From Atopomonas hussainii (GTDB lineage Bacteria > Pseudomonadota > Gammaproteobacteria > Pseudomonadales > Pseudomonadaceae): a stretch of DNA of 64,000 nt. Below are positions 36,628 to 45,346 of this stretch, piece after piece. The notes beneath the pieces were generated by a model. The model saw only the letters and a list, made by a program, of their open reading frames with translations. It ran no database searches and was not told the DNA's origin. Position 1 is the first letter of the stretch. Each line of letters begins with the position of its first letter. The stretch is taken from contig NZ_FOAS01000001.1 in the NCBI RefSeq assembly GCF_900109735.1, positions 295,613-359,612 on the forward strand. Reading direction: 5' to 3'. Both the position numbers and the translations under genes were made by a program.

Positions 36628-37995
36628 ATGCAATTCGCCGATCCTCAGGAAGCCCTCGACTTCCTCGCCCAGCACCCTGACGTGCGGCATATCGAGCTGT
36701 TTCTGATCGACCCCAACGGCGTGCCACGCGGCAAGCTGCTGCACCGCGACGAACTGCTGGCGGTGTTCCGCGATGGCCGCCCGCTGCCCAGCACAATTCT
36801 CGGCCTGACCATTCAAGGTGAAGACGTCGAAGACACTGGCTTAGTCTGGGAAGTCGGCGATGCCGACTGCTGGACTTACCCGCTGCCCGGCAGCCTCACC
36901 CTGCAAACCTGGCGCGCCGAGCCCACAGGGCAACTACAGGTTTGCATGCACCCCGAGCGCGGCCTGCCCGCCGCAGTGGCTGACCCACGCCTGCTGCTGG
37001 CACGCGTTGCCGACGGCCTGAAAGCCGACGGCTACCATCCGGTGATGGCCGTGGAGTTGGAGTTCTACCTGCTCGACCAACAGCGCCAACCGCATGAGCG
37101 CCCGCAACCGGGCCGCCAAGGTAACGGCCAACGCCCGCAGCAAACCCAAGTGTATGGCGTGCTCGAATTAGAACAGCTGCAAGGCTTCTTGAATGACCTG
37201 TACCGCGCCTGCGAAGCCCAAGGCCTGCCGGCCCGCACGACGATTTCTGAATACGCGCCGGGGCAAGTCGAGATCACCCTCGAACACCGCTACGACGTGC
37301 TGCAAGCCATCGACGAAGGCGTGCGCTACAAGCGCGTAGTCAAAGGCGTGGCCAACCAACACGGCATGGACGCCTGCTTTATGGCCAAGCCCTTCGCCGA
37401 TCTGGCCGGTAGCGGCATGCACCTGCACGTGAGCCTGGCCGACGCACAGGGCAACAACTTAATGGCTAGCGACGACCCACAAGGCACGCCGCTGCTGCGC
37501 CATGCCATTGCCGGGATGATGGCCACCCTCGACGACGCGCTGGCGCTGTTCTGCCCGCACGCCAACTCATACCGCCGCTTTCAGGCCAACAGCTACGCGC
37601 CGCTGGCGAAAAGCTGGGGGGTGAATAACCGCACGGTGTCGTTCCGCGTGCCGGGCGGGCACCCCAATAGTCGGCATATCGAACACCGCATTTGCGGTGC
37701 CGATGCCAACCCTTACGTGGCTGCCGCCGCGCTGCTGGCGGGCATGCACAAGGGCATCCGCGAACAGCTCGACCCCGGCCCAGCCATCGAAGGCAACGGC
37801 TACGCGCAAGTACGCGACAGCTTAAGCACCGACTGGCTCGGCGCACTGAGCCGCTTGGCGCAATCGACTTGGGCCAAAGAGGCGCTGGGCGAAGACTTCT
37901 TGCGGGTGTATCTGGCGATTAAATTCGCCGAATACCGCCAGTTTATGGGCGAAGTCGGCGAGCAGGATTGGCGCTGGTATTTGCAGCACGCTTAA
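36628..37995 (+). CDS. Glutamine synthetase family protein (gamma-glutamylamine synthetase-like)
   Basis: 455 aa from ATG 36628, with AAGGA seven bases upstream. The type III/PuuA-like layout has VELEFYLLD, the ATP/metal signature FMAKPFADLAGSGMHLHVSL, NSYRRFQANSYAP and the RVPGGHPNSRHIEHRICGAD block. PuuA/SpuI enzymes ligate glutamate to polyamines or other amines. The catalytic acidic residues appear intact. It lies about 150 bases behind the aminotransferase, separated by the palindromic repeat. Confidence 0.9.
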   Translation: MQFADPQEALDFLAQHPDVRHIELFLIDPNGVPRGKLLHRDELLAVFRDGRPLPSTILGLTIQGEDVEDTGLVWEVGDADCWTYPLPGSLTLQTWRAEPTGQLQVCMHPERGLPAAVADPRLLLARVADGLKADGYHPVMAVELEFYLLDQQRQPHERPQPGRQGNGQRPQQTQVYGVLELEQLQGFLNDLYRACEAQGLPARTTISEYAPGQVEITLEHRYDVLQAIDEGVRYKRVVKGVANQHGMDACFMAKPFADLAGSGMHLHVSLADAQGNNLMASDDPQGTPLLRHAIAGMMATLDDALALFCPHANSYRRFQANSYAPLAKSWGVNNRTVSFRVPGGHPNSRHIEHRICGADANPYVAAAALLAGMHKGIREQLDPGPAIEGNGYAQVRDSLSTDWLGALSRLAQSTWAKEALGEDFLRVYLAIKFAEYRQFMGEVGEQDWRWYLQHA

Positions 37996-38029
37996 CGGTT
38001 TTAGTGGTTAGGCGCTTACCGCTCATCCA

Positions 38030-38050
38030 AGAGGCATCTAGGGTGCCTCT
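38030..38050. terminator. Hairpin between convergent genes
   Basis: AGAGGCA (38030-38036) and TGCCTCT (38044-38050) with a 7-nt loop, between the glutamine synthetase-like gene and the small exported protein. No T-run on the plus strand. Confidence 0.4.
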
Positions 38051-38589
38051 CAGCCTTTAAAACTCCGCGCAAACAGCTGTTTGGCGGCATTCACGCCTTG
38101 GCTGCTGCCTTGGCTGGCATACAGGCCATGCTCCTCTAGAGCGGCAAAGCTTAGGCGTTTCATCAGCAGGGCTTGCAGCACGTCGATATCGCTGACGATC
38201 AGCGGCGTGTCGGCCAGTAGCTCATCGCGGGTTGGCGGGTTGTGGGCGATTAGTTCGAGCGTTTCACCATCGGCTTTGAGCTGCATGTAGTGATTACCGC
38301 TGAGCTCGTACAGGTAGACATTGAATTGCTCGCCTTGGTAGTGGCGCTGTAGCTGCTTCTCCAACTGCCAAAACACCATGGTTAGGCGGTTGGCCGAGGC
38401 CGGCAGCAGTTGCAAGGTGCCTTGCTGCACGGCGTGGTTAATCGCGCTGGCCACTGCGAAGGTGTCTTTCGGGACGGTGCTGAGGACACCATCGGTGGCG
38501 CCATCCATCACGCAGGCACTGCTCAATGTGCTCACCGTGAAGGCACAGGCTAAAGCGGTTCGGGTAATAGCGTGGCGAAATTTTCCCAT
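38050..38589 (-). CDS. Hypothetical exported protein downstream of DUF3299
   Basis: 179 aa from the ATG at 38589, which has GAGGA eight bases upstream. The signal peptide ends near LSSAC; the Cys could be a lipobox, but the -3 position is Ser, so lipoprotein status is uncertain. I recognise no domain. The mature part is mixed helix/strand: FAVASAINHAVQQGTLQLLP, RLTMVFWQLEKQLQRHYQGE and FNVYLYELSGNHYMQLKADG. It starts 10 nt after the DUF3299 stop, so the two form an operon. Confidence 0.7.
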   Translation of the reverse strand: MGKFRHAITRTALACAFTVSTLSSACVMDGATDGVLSTVPKDTFAVASAINHAVQQGTLQLLPASANRLTMVFWQLEKQLQRHYQGEQFNVYLYELSGNHYMQLKADGETLELIAHNPPTRDELLADTPLIVSDIDVLQALLMKRLSFAALEEHGLYASQGSSQGVNAAKQLFARSFKG

Positions 38590-38599
38590 GACGGTTTCC

Positions 38600-39079
38600 T
38601 CAAGGCTTAAGCACGGAGACACGTTGGCCGCGCAGTTGGTAGCCGGTTTCGGCAAGGTCGGTGGCGCTGTTCTCGACACTCAGCACACCTTCCACCACCA
38701 CGGCATCCCACAGGGCGGTGGCGGCAACGCCTTTTTCAAACACCACATGCACGAGTTGATTGGGCGGTGGCGGCGGCACATGCACGCAAGCGCCGACAAA
38801 GGGTACCAGGAGAAATTCGGTGACGGTTTCAAAGTCACCCTCCAAAGGCACTACATAGCCGGTGAGCTGCACCGTTTGTTGGTCGAGCTCTGCGCGCATG
38901 CTGCCCGCCATGGATTGCGCAAAGCGCATTTGTTCGTGCGGGGCTGGCAGCAACAGTGGCTGGCTGGTTTGCGCATTGCGCTCAGCGGCGGGCACCAGAT
39001 CGAGCCAATCCAGCGCTAACGGTGCGGCTTGTACACTGAATGACAGGCTAAACAATAGGGCGGTGAGTCGGCGCAACAT
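38600..39079 (-). CDS. DUF3299 exported protein (copy 2)
   Basis: 159 aa from ATG 39079 with GAGGA upstream. Signal peptide LTALLFSLSFSVQAAPLALD, then DLVPAAERN and the family core TVQLTGYVVPLEGDFETVTE, FLLVPFVGACVHVPPPPPNQ and LRGQRVSVL. It is clearly paralogous to the 20343 gene; the sequence around HVPPPPPNQ is identical in both. It is co-transcribed with the small exported protein. Confidence 0.82.
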   Translation of the reverse strand: MLRRLTALLFSLSFSVQAAPLALDWLDLVPAAERNAQTSQPLLLPAPHEQMRFAQSMAGSMRAELDQQTVQLTGYVVPLEGDFETVTEFLLVPFVGACVHVPPPPPNQLVHVVFEKGVAATALWDAVVVEGVLSVENSATDLAETGYQLRGQRVSVLKP

Positions 39080-39190
39080 GGTGTTGTCCTCGCTAAGCAA
39101 TGGCTTGATTGCATGATGCCTAGGCCTTAGGCGGCGAAACACAGCGTCAGCCGTAACACTCGATTAAGCCGTGCTTTACAAACGCAGCCT

Positions 39191-39239
39191 GCAACGCGGC
39201 ATACCCAACCCCGCCGACGTTGCTGGCGGGGTGCGTTGC
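39191..39239 (-). terminator. Hairpin after the alkylsulfatase gene
   Basis: ACCCCGCC (39208-39215) pairs with GGCGGGGT (39225-39232), enclosed by a second stem GCAACGC (39191-39197) / GCGTTGC (39233-39239). No T-run. Confidence 0.4.
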
Positions 39240-39248
39240 CGGTTGAGA

Positions 39249-41282
39249 TTAACGGTTGATCGGCGATACCCCGGTCTTGCTCTTACCGTAGCTGTAGCCG
39301 CTGTGATCCACCGGCAGGGCCATCGGGAAGAAGGCGTCGAAGTCATCCAGATAAGCGGTCAGCTTGCCGAACACCTCGATTTGCCCAGTGGCTTTGGCCT
39401 GACCGGTTTTGAGCAGCTCCTGCATGGTGACTTGCTTGGTCAGTAGGCGGGTGAAGTCGGCGCGAGTCAGTTCAAGGGTGAAGGTCGGGTTCTGCGCGGC
39501 GAACCCTTCGATGTTCGATAGGCGGCCGTTCTTCAGATCCAGCGCGTACTGCTTGCCTTCGTCGGGCATGATCAGCGTGGCGCTGAACGCGAAGTTATCC
39601 GCAGCGGCCTTCGGGCCATTCAGGCGTACGCCCATGAAGTTCAAGAAGTCGCCCACGCGCATCGCCGCCAGCACATCAGGCGTTACGGCTTTAACCGTTG
39701 CCGCCTTCACCACGCCTTGGCGTAGCTCTAAGGCGCCGGCCAAGAAGGTATTGCGCTCGCCGGAGGATTCGCTCTGGTAGCCCAACTGCTCGTAGCAGTC
39801 GGCGGCTAAATAGCGCGCCTGCATGTTGTTCCCATCGGCCATGACCGCCTTGTTGACGATCTCGGCGCACCAACGGTAGTTGCCTTCGTCGTAGGCTTTT
39901 TTACCGGCCGCCATGATGGCGTCGACGCCGAATGCCGCGACGTACTGCTTACCCGCTTCTTGCTTATCCAGCGGCAGCAGGGTGGCCGGGTCCATGTCGA
40001 AGTAGCCAATGTACTTGTTCACCACGGCCTTGGCATTACGGTGGTAAGAGCCGTGGTAGCCACGCAGGTACCACTCGTTAGCCAGCACCGGCGGCACCCA
40101 GAACTCATCTTGCATGTCGCTGATGCTCACGCCGTGGTTCATCAGGCGCAGGGTTTCGTCGTGCAGGTAGCCGTACATGTCACGCTGCTTTTCGAGGTAA
40201 TCGCGGATGTGTGCATTACCCCAGCGCGGCCAACCGTGCGAGGCAATCAGGGTTTCTGCTTCGCCACCGAAAGAGTACAGCGCCTTGTTGATGGCGTTGG
40301 CCCAGGCCAGTGCGTCACGGGTGAAGGCGCCACGCAGGGTGTAGATGTTGTGCAGGCCGGCCACGGTGGTTTCGGCACCCCAGTAGGTTTTGATGCTGGG
40401 GATGTAGATGTTCATTTCCGACGGTGCTTCGGTGTCGTCGGCGTTTTGCAAGACGAACTCGACACCGTCGATGGTCAGCGTTTCTTCATCCTGATTGACC
40501 TCATAGGTGGGCAGAATCAGCGACAAACCGCCGTTGGCCACGCCCTTACCGATCGCCGCATCGACTTGGCCCAGCTCGCTCTTGGCTAAGGTATTGCCGT
40601 ACTGGAACTGCACCCGGCGGGCCATCACGTTACCGGCCAAGACGTTCTCGGCGATGGCAAAGTCGGAGAAGCGCCGTGGGGCAATCACTTGCACCTTGCC
40701 GGCATCCACGTCGGCCTGCGAAATCACCCCTTTCACACCGCCAAAGTGATCACCGTGGGAGTGCGAGTAGATCACCGCTTTAATCGGCAGATCGCCGTCT
40801 TGCACATGCTGCTTGAACAGCGCATACGCCGCTTGAGCGGTTTCTGGAATGGTCAGCGAGTCGAGCACCACCCAACCGGTTTTAGTGCGAATAAAGGTGA
40901 TGTGCGCTAAGTCGTAACCACGCACCTGATAAACCCCTTCGCGCACTTTGAACAAGCCGTGCTTGAGGTTCAGCTCGGCTTGGCGCTGCATGCTCGGGTG
41001 GATGCTGTCCCAGTCTTTACCAAGGGTCAGGTATTGGTAGTTGCCCAGCTCCCAGACCACTTTGCCGTCAGCGTTTTTAATCTCGAGGTTTTCTTCGCGG
41101 GCGATAAAGCCCTTCTGCGCCAGAGCCCAGTCTTGCTGGTCGGCAAACGGTAACGAGGCGCGTAATTCGTTCTGGAACTGCTTGGTATGTTCAGTGGCAG
41201 GCTTCTGCTCAGCATTGAAGGCAGCCAAAGCCGGTACGGCCACCAGAGAGGCTACGGCAAGAGCGAGGGTGGTCTTGTGCAT
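39249..41282 (-). CDS. Type III alkyl/aryl-sulfatase (SdsA1-like)
   Basis: 677 aa. A signal peptide (ends near ALAAF) exports it to the periplasm or medium. The metallo-beta-lactamase core has [17 protein letters not shown] (His cluster, about 175-185) and [19 protein letters not shown]. The dimerisation helices include [17 protein letters not shown], and the C-terminal SCP2-like domain (about 560-660) binds the alkyl chain. Related enzymes hydrolyse alkyl sulfates such as SDS with Zn. Single-gene unit. Confidence 0.93.
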   Translation of the reverse strand: MHKTTLALAVASLVAVPALAAFNAEQKPATEHTKQFQNELRASLPFADQQDWALAQKGFIAREENLEIKNADGKVVWELGNYQYLTLGKDWDSIHPSMQRQAELNLKHGLFKVREGVYQVRGYDLAHITFIRTKTGWVVLDSLTIPETAQAAYALFKQHVQDGDLPIKAVIYSHSHGDHFGGVKGVISQADVDAGKVQVIAPRRFSDFAIAENVLAGNVMARRVQFQYGNTLAKSELGQVDAAIGKGVANGGLSLILPTYEVNQDEETLTIDGVEFVLQNADDTEAPSEMNIYIPSIKTYWGAETTVAGLHNIYTLRGAFTRDALAWANAINKALYSFGGEAETLIASHGWPRWGNAHIRDYLEKQRDMYGYLHDETLRLMNHGVSISDMQDEFWVPPVLANEWYLRGYHGSYHRNAKAVVNKYIGYFDMDPATLLPLDKQEAGKQYVAAFGVDAIMAAGKKAYDEGNYRWCAEIVNKAVMADGNNMQARYLAADCYEQLGYQSESSGERNTFLAGALELRQGVVKAATVKAVTPDVLAAMRVGDFLNFMGVRLNGPKAAADNFAFSATLIMPDEGKQYALDLKNGRLSNIEGFAAQNPTFTLELTRADFTRLLTKQVTMQELLKTGQAKATGQIEVFGKLTAYLDDFDAFFPMALPVDHSGYSYGKSKTGVSPINR

Positions 41283-41364
41283 TTCCAGACTCCTAAAACG
41301 GGCGTGATGGGCGTAACGCCATTGTCCATTTCAGTGCCCGAGAAACGATGCACTCAAGCGAATA

Positions 41365-41379
41365 AGTGCTTTAAGCACT
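41365..41379. promoter_or_regulatory. Short palindrome upstream of gshA
   Basis: AGTGCT-TTA-AGCACT is a 6-bp inverted repeat inside the 279-bp divergent region between the alkylsulfatase and gshA. Its role is unknown. Confidence 0.25.
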
Positions 41380-41561
41380 GCTTAACAATGGCCTCCGCTC
41401 ATGCACTGCAGCAGGGCCAGCGGTGTCGCGAGCGTCAGCCAGCTAAGGCACGCTGTAACGCCGCCGCGGCAAACCCGTCAATCACACAAGCGCACACCAG
41501 CCTTGAGCTTGTCGCAGTGCGCCCCCATAGTGGCCATTCATACTGTTTAAGGAACTCCGCC

Positions 41562-43130
41562 GTGCATAGCTTGCTCACCCAGCGCCTCGCATTGCTGCAA
41601 TCCCAAGCCCCTGAGCTACTCCGGCAGTGCCATCACGGCTTAGAAAAAGAGAGTTTGCGCATCAATCACGATGGCAGCTTGGCCATGACGCCACACCCGC
41701 AGGCACTGGGTTCGGCGCTGACCCACAGCCAGATCACCACGGATTACTCGGAAGCCCTACTGGAGTTCATCACCGCCGCGCACAGCACACCGCAAGCCGC
41801 GTTGGCCGAGCTGGATGACATCCAACGCTTCACCTACACCGAGCTGGGCGAAGAGCTGCTGTGGACGCACTCCATGCCGTGCAAACTGCCGGCCGAGGCG
41901 GATATCCCCATCGCCCAATATGGCAGCAGCCCCATCGGCCAGCTGAAAACCATTTACCGCCAAGGCTTGGCGGTGCGTTATGGCAAGGCCATGCAGTGCA
42001 TCGCCGGCATTCACTACAACTTCTCGCTGCCCGATGAACTGTGGCCGCTGCTGCAACGCGCCGAAGACAATCACGACGCGCCGCAGGCCTACCAATCGCA
42101 AGCCTATATCGATCTGATCCGTAACTTTCGCCGCTACAGCTGGCTATTGATGTACCTGTTTGGCGCCTCGCCAGCGGTGTGCGCCAGCTTCTTGCAAGGC
42201 CGCCCGCACGGGCTTGACCAGCTTGACGAACACACCTTGTACCTGCCGTATGCCACCAGCTTGCGGATGAGTGATTTGGGCTACCAAAACAGCGCGCAGT
42301 CGAGCCTCACCCCTTGTTACGACCAGCTGGACACCTACCTCGACAGCCTGCGCCATGCGGTGAGCACGCCTTACCCCACTTATGCGGCAATCGGCACGAA
42401 GAAAAACGGCCAATGGCAGCAGCTCAACACCAACCTGTTGCAGATCGAAAACGAGTACTACTCGACCATTCGCCCCAAACGCGTCGCCGCTAGCGGCGAA
42501 CGCCCACTGCAAGCACTCGGCCGGCGTGGCGTGCAGTACGTGGAAGTGCGTCTGTTGGATATCAACCCCTTTCTGCCGCTGGGCATCGATGCTCAGCAAG
42601 CGCATTTCCTCGACACCTTCTTGCTGTTCTGCGCTCTGCACGAAAGCCCGCCGATGACCGGTGAAGAATGCCGGGAAAGCACCGCAAACTTTGCCTTAAC
42701 CGTGAAAGAAGGCCGTCGCCCAGGTTTATTGCTCAGCGAAAACGGCCGCCCGCGTACCCTGCGCGACTGGGGCGAATGCCTGTTCGATGCCATGGAAGCC
42801 TGCGCGATAGCACTGGACCACGCCTATGGCGGCCATGCCCATCACGAAGCGCTTAGCCACATGCGCCAGCGCCTGACCGACCCGGCCTTAACGCCTTCGG
42901 CTAAGGTGCTCAGCCAGCTCAAGCGTGAGCACTGCGCCTTCTTCACCTTCGCCCGGCAGCAAGCCGCGCAGCATGCGGCGGATTACCGCGAGCAGCCGCT
43001 GGCCCCTGCGCAGCACAGTCAATTCCAAGCCAGCGCCGCCGCCTCACTGGCCGCGCAAGCCGCGCTGGAAGCCGAGCCGGCGGTGGACATGGATCGCTTT
43101 GTTGCCGACTACGTGGCGCAAGTTCACTAA
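41562..43130 (+). CDS. gshA: Glutamate-cysteine ligase
   Basis: 522 aa from a GTG at 41562, supported by AAGGA (41549-41553) and by matching the E. coli GshA length. The frame remains open far upstream, but that sequence is not homologous. It catalyses the first step of glutathione synthesis. Conserved sequence includes [66 protein letters not shown] and [12 protein letters not shown]. Confidence 0.95.
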   Translation: MHSLLTQRLALLQSQAPELLRQCHHGLEKESLRINHDGSLAMTPHPQALGSALTHSQITTDYSEALLEFITAAHSTPQAALAELDDIQRFTYTELGEELLWTHSMPCKLPAEADIPIAQYGSSPIGQLKTIYRQGLAVRYGKAMQCIAGIHYNFSLPDELWPLLQRAEDNHDAPQAYQSQAYIDLIRNFRRYSWLLMYLFGASPAVCASFLQGRPHGLDQLDEHTLYLPYATSLRMSDLGYQNSAQSSLTPCYDQLDTYLDSLRHAVSTPYPTYAAIGTKKNGQWQQLNTNLLQIENEYYSTIRPKRVAASGERPLQALGRRGVQYVEVRLLDINPFLPLGIDAQQAHFLDTFLLFCALHESPPMTGEECRESTANFALTVKEGRRPGLLLSENGRPRTLRDWGECLFDAMEACAIALDHAYGGHAHHEALSHMRQRLTDPALTPSAKVLSQLKREHCAFFTFARQQAAQHAADYREQPLAPAQHSQFQASAAASLAAQAALEAEPAVDMDRFVADYVAQVH

Positions 43131-43288
43131 GTGCATGCGGGCTTATTCGCTATCCGTTTAAGCCCGCCGCTACTGCCACTAAGCTGCAGCAACACGCTGA
43201 TTTGCCGAGCTTTTTAAGCAACGCCCAGCGAAGACAGGCACCGCTGATACCGGCTTAGCGGCCACTGGTCTTAGGCTGGCTGGCGAAA

Positions 43289-43304
43289 TGTGACACAGGT
43301 CACA
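43289..43304 (+). promoter_or_regulatory. CRP/Vfr-type site upstream of rmf
   Basis: TGTGACACAGGTCACA is a full TGTGA-N6-TCACA match, preceded by AAA as in the consensus. It lies about 60 bases upstream of the predicted start of transcription from a TATGCT -10 at 43345-43350 with no good -35, the layout of a class I activated promoter. The -10 and the start of transcription are predictions. Confidence 0.65.
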
Positions 43305-43382
43305 GCCACTATATCGCCATCGCGGTGCAGCGCTGTGCCGGGGCTATGCTTAACGCGTATTCACTAACGCGACGGCATTACC

Positions 43383-43598
43383 ATGGCGAAGGAACACGCA
43401 CCCCAGCCAGTGCCTGACGTCTCAACCGAGTGGAGCTTGGAAAGCCTCAACAAGGCTTACCAACAAGGGTATATGGCCGGTCTTACGCGTCCGCAGGCGC
43501 GCTGCCCCTACCCTGCTGAAGTACCTGCTGCGGCATGGCATGCCGGTTGGGAAGATGGCCAGCAGCAACGTCTCTTGCATCAACGCGTCAGCGCCTAA
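43383..43598 (+). CDS. rmf: Ribosome modulation factor
   Basis: 71 aa. The core NKAYQQGYMAGLTRPQ, RCPYP and AWHAGWEDGQQQRL is the RMF family signature (GY.AG, CPY and the GW block). RMF dimerises 70S ribosomes into inactive 100S particles in stationary phase. The N-terminal ~20 residues are specific to this lineage. It has its own terminator downstream and a CRP-type site upstream. Confidence 0.92.
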   Translation: MAKEHAPQPVPDVSTEWSLESLNKAYQQGYMAGLTRPQARCPYPAEVPAAAWHAGWEDGQQQRLLHQRVSA

Positions 43599-43632
43599 CC
43601 AGGCGCTGCTCCCCAGCGATTTTTCTGCAATA

Positions 43633-43665
43633 AAAAGCCCCGCCGGCTCAACCGGCGGGGCTTTT
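43633..43665. terminator. Bidirectional terminator after rmf and the FliL-like gene
   Basis: AAAAGCCCCGCCGG (43633-43646) and CCGGCGGGGCTTTT (43652-43665) form a perfect 14-bp stem with a 5-nt loop, ending in T-runs on both strands. Confidence 0.9.
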
Positions 43666-43688
43666 GTAGTCCCACAGACTCGCGCGCG

Positions 43689-44111
43689 TTACTGCGCAAT
43701 CAAGTTGGTAAACAGCAAGTCTTCCACCTGCTCGGCGCCGGTTTCTTCTTTTAAGGCTTTTTGCACTTCGGCCAGTGCCTGTTTGCGCAGCGCTTCTTTG
43801 GCTTCGACGCTGGCCAAGGCCTCATCAGGTTGGCTGTTAAACAGCATCACCAGTTGGTTGCGCAGCAAAGGTTGGTTGGCTTCGACTTGGGCTTTGGCTT
43901 CGTCGCTGCTCACCCGCAACGACACTTCGGCCTTAAAAAACTTGATCCGTGGGCCAACGCCATAGTTGCCGACAAACGCCGGGGTCATGGTCACGTACTG
44001 CGCTTGGGGCTTGGGTGGGGCTTCGCCTTCGGCGGCTTCTTCTTCCTCGGCCAGCACGGGCATGGCGAGGGCTAATAAGGCGGCAGCCAACAGGGCAGTC
44101 AGTTTTTTCAC
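43689..44111 (-). CDS. FliL-like protein
   Basis: 140 aa from the GTG at 44111, with CGGAG seven bases upstream. Signal/anchor helix (LTALLAAALLALAMPVLA), an acidic linker EEEEAAEGEAPP, then the FliL-type C-terminal domain: IKFFKAEVSLRVSSDEAKAQ, NQPLLRNQLVMLFNSQPDEA and ALAEVQKAL. Flagellar FliL is a stator-associated membrane protein. Here no other flagellar gene is present; this is the second, non-flagellar FliL-like type common in pseudomonads. Confidence 0.8.
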   Translation of the reverse strand: MKKLTALLAAALLALAMPVLAEEEEAAEGEAPPKPQAQYVTMTPAFVGNYGVGPRIKFFKAEVSLRVSSDEAKAQVEANQPLLRNQLVMLFNSQPDEALASVEAKEALRKQALAEVQKALKEETGAEQVEDLLFTNLIAQ

Positions 44112-44310
44112 AAAGCACTCCGGGGGCCGAACGGCCAATTGATTCGCACTGCAGCAAGCTTAGCTGCCCTGCTCACTGGCGGCAAAAGGCAGCGCCGCTA
44201 GCAATCATCCGCGTGATGCCCTAGCTATCAGCCGCAAGGATGCTGCTTGTGATCAAGGCTGCGCTTTCTACACTGCTTCGATAAGCAAAAGAACACCCGG
44301 GAGACCCCGC

Positions 44311-45288
44311 ATGAAAGCTGTGTTGTGCAAAGCCTTTGGCCCTGCTGAAGATCTGGTGTTGGAAGACGTCGCCAGCCCCACCATCAAGAAAAATGAAATC
44401 CTCTTAGATGTGCATGCCGCCGGGGTTAACTTTCCCGATACGCTGATTATCGAAGGCAAATACCAATTCAAGCCGCCGTTCCCATTCTCGCCCGGTGGTG
44501 AGGCTGCAGGCGTGGTGGCCGAAGTCGGCGAGAAAGTCAGCCACCTGAAACCCGGCGACCGGGTGATGGCCTTAACCGGCTGGGGCAGCTTTGCCGAACA
44601 AGTGGCAGTGCCCGGCTACAACGTGCTGCCGATGCCCGATGCGATGGACTACGCCACCGCCGCGGCCTTTAGCATGACCTATGGCACCTCAATGCATGCG
44701 CTTAAGCAGCGCGCCAATCTGCAAGCCGGGGAAACCTTGCTGGTGCTCGGCGCCAGCGGCGGCGTGGGGCTGGCTGCGGTGGAAATCGGCAAAGCCATGG
44801 GCGCGCGGGTGATTGCCGCCGCCAGCAGTGCGGAAAAACTCGAGGTGGCGAAAAACGCCGGTGCCGACGAGCTGATCAACTACAGCGAAACCAGCCTGAA
44901 AGACGCGGTGCGCAAGCTCACCAACGGCCAAGGTGTGGATGTGATTTACGACCCGGTAGGCGGCGACCTGTTCGATGAAGCCGTACGCACCCTCAACTGG
45001 CGTGGCCGTTTGCTGGTGGTGGGCTTTGCCAGCGGGCGCATTCCAGAGCTACCGATCAACCTCACCCTGTTAAAGGGCGCCAGTGTGGTAGGCGTGTTCT
45101 GGGGTGCCTTCACCCAGCGCGAGCCAGAAGCCAACTTGGCCAACTTCCAAGAACTGTTCGCCATGTACGCCAAAGGGCAGATTAAGCCGCTGGTGTCGCA
45201 AACCTACGGCCTAGAAGACTACGCCGCAGCGATCAACGCCTTAGGCCAGCGCAAGGCGGTGGGCAAAGTCGTGGTGAAGGTGCGCTAA
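44311..45288 (+). CDS. NADPH:quinone oxidoreductase (zeta-crystallin-like)
   Basis: 325 aa, medium-chain dehydrogenase without catalytic zinc. The N-terminal GroES-like part has VHAAGVNFPDTLIIEGKYQ. The nucleotide site is LLVLGASGGVGLAAVEIGKA, and DVIYDPVGGDLFDEAV is the usual quinone-reductase motif. It reduces quinones or enones with NADPH. A single-gene unit, closed by the hairpin at 45306-45342. Confidence 0.9.
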   Translation: MKAVLCKAFGPAEDLVLEDVASPTIKKNEILLDVHAAGVNFPDTLIIEGKYQFKPPFPFSPGGEAAGVVAEVGEKVSHLKPGDRVMALTGWGSFAEQVAVPGYNVLPMPDAMDYATAAAFSMTYGTSMHALKQRANLQAGETLLVLGASGGVGLAAVEIGKAMGARVIAAASSAEKLEVAKNAGADELINYSETSLKDAVRKLTNGQGVDVIYDPVGGDLFDEAVRTLNWRGRLLVVGFASGRIPELPINLTLLKGASVVGVFWGAFTQREPEANLANFQELFAMYAKGQIKPLVSQTYGLEDYAAAINALGQRKAVGKVVVKVR

Positions 45289-45305
45289 AAGCAGCGCGCT
45301 TGGAT

Positions 45306-45342
45306 GCGCCCCCGGCCACGCTTAAGCCCGTGGCCGGGGCGC
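45306..45342. terminator. Strong hairpin between qor-like and envZ genes
   Basis: GCGCCCCCGGCCACG (45306-45320) pairs with CGTGGCCGGGGCGC (45329-45342) with one bulge, centred between two convergent genes. No long T-run. Confidence 0.6.
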
Positions 45343-45346
45343 GGCG

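Noticed and set aside
41187..41561. N-terminal extension of gshA by 125 codons
   Set aside because: Not homologous to GshA, overlaps the alkylsulfatase start region, and the GTG at 41562 has a good ribosome site and gives the normal length.
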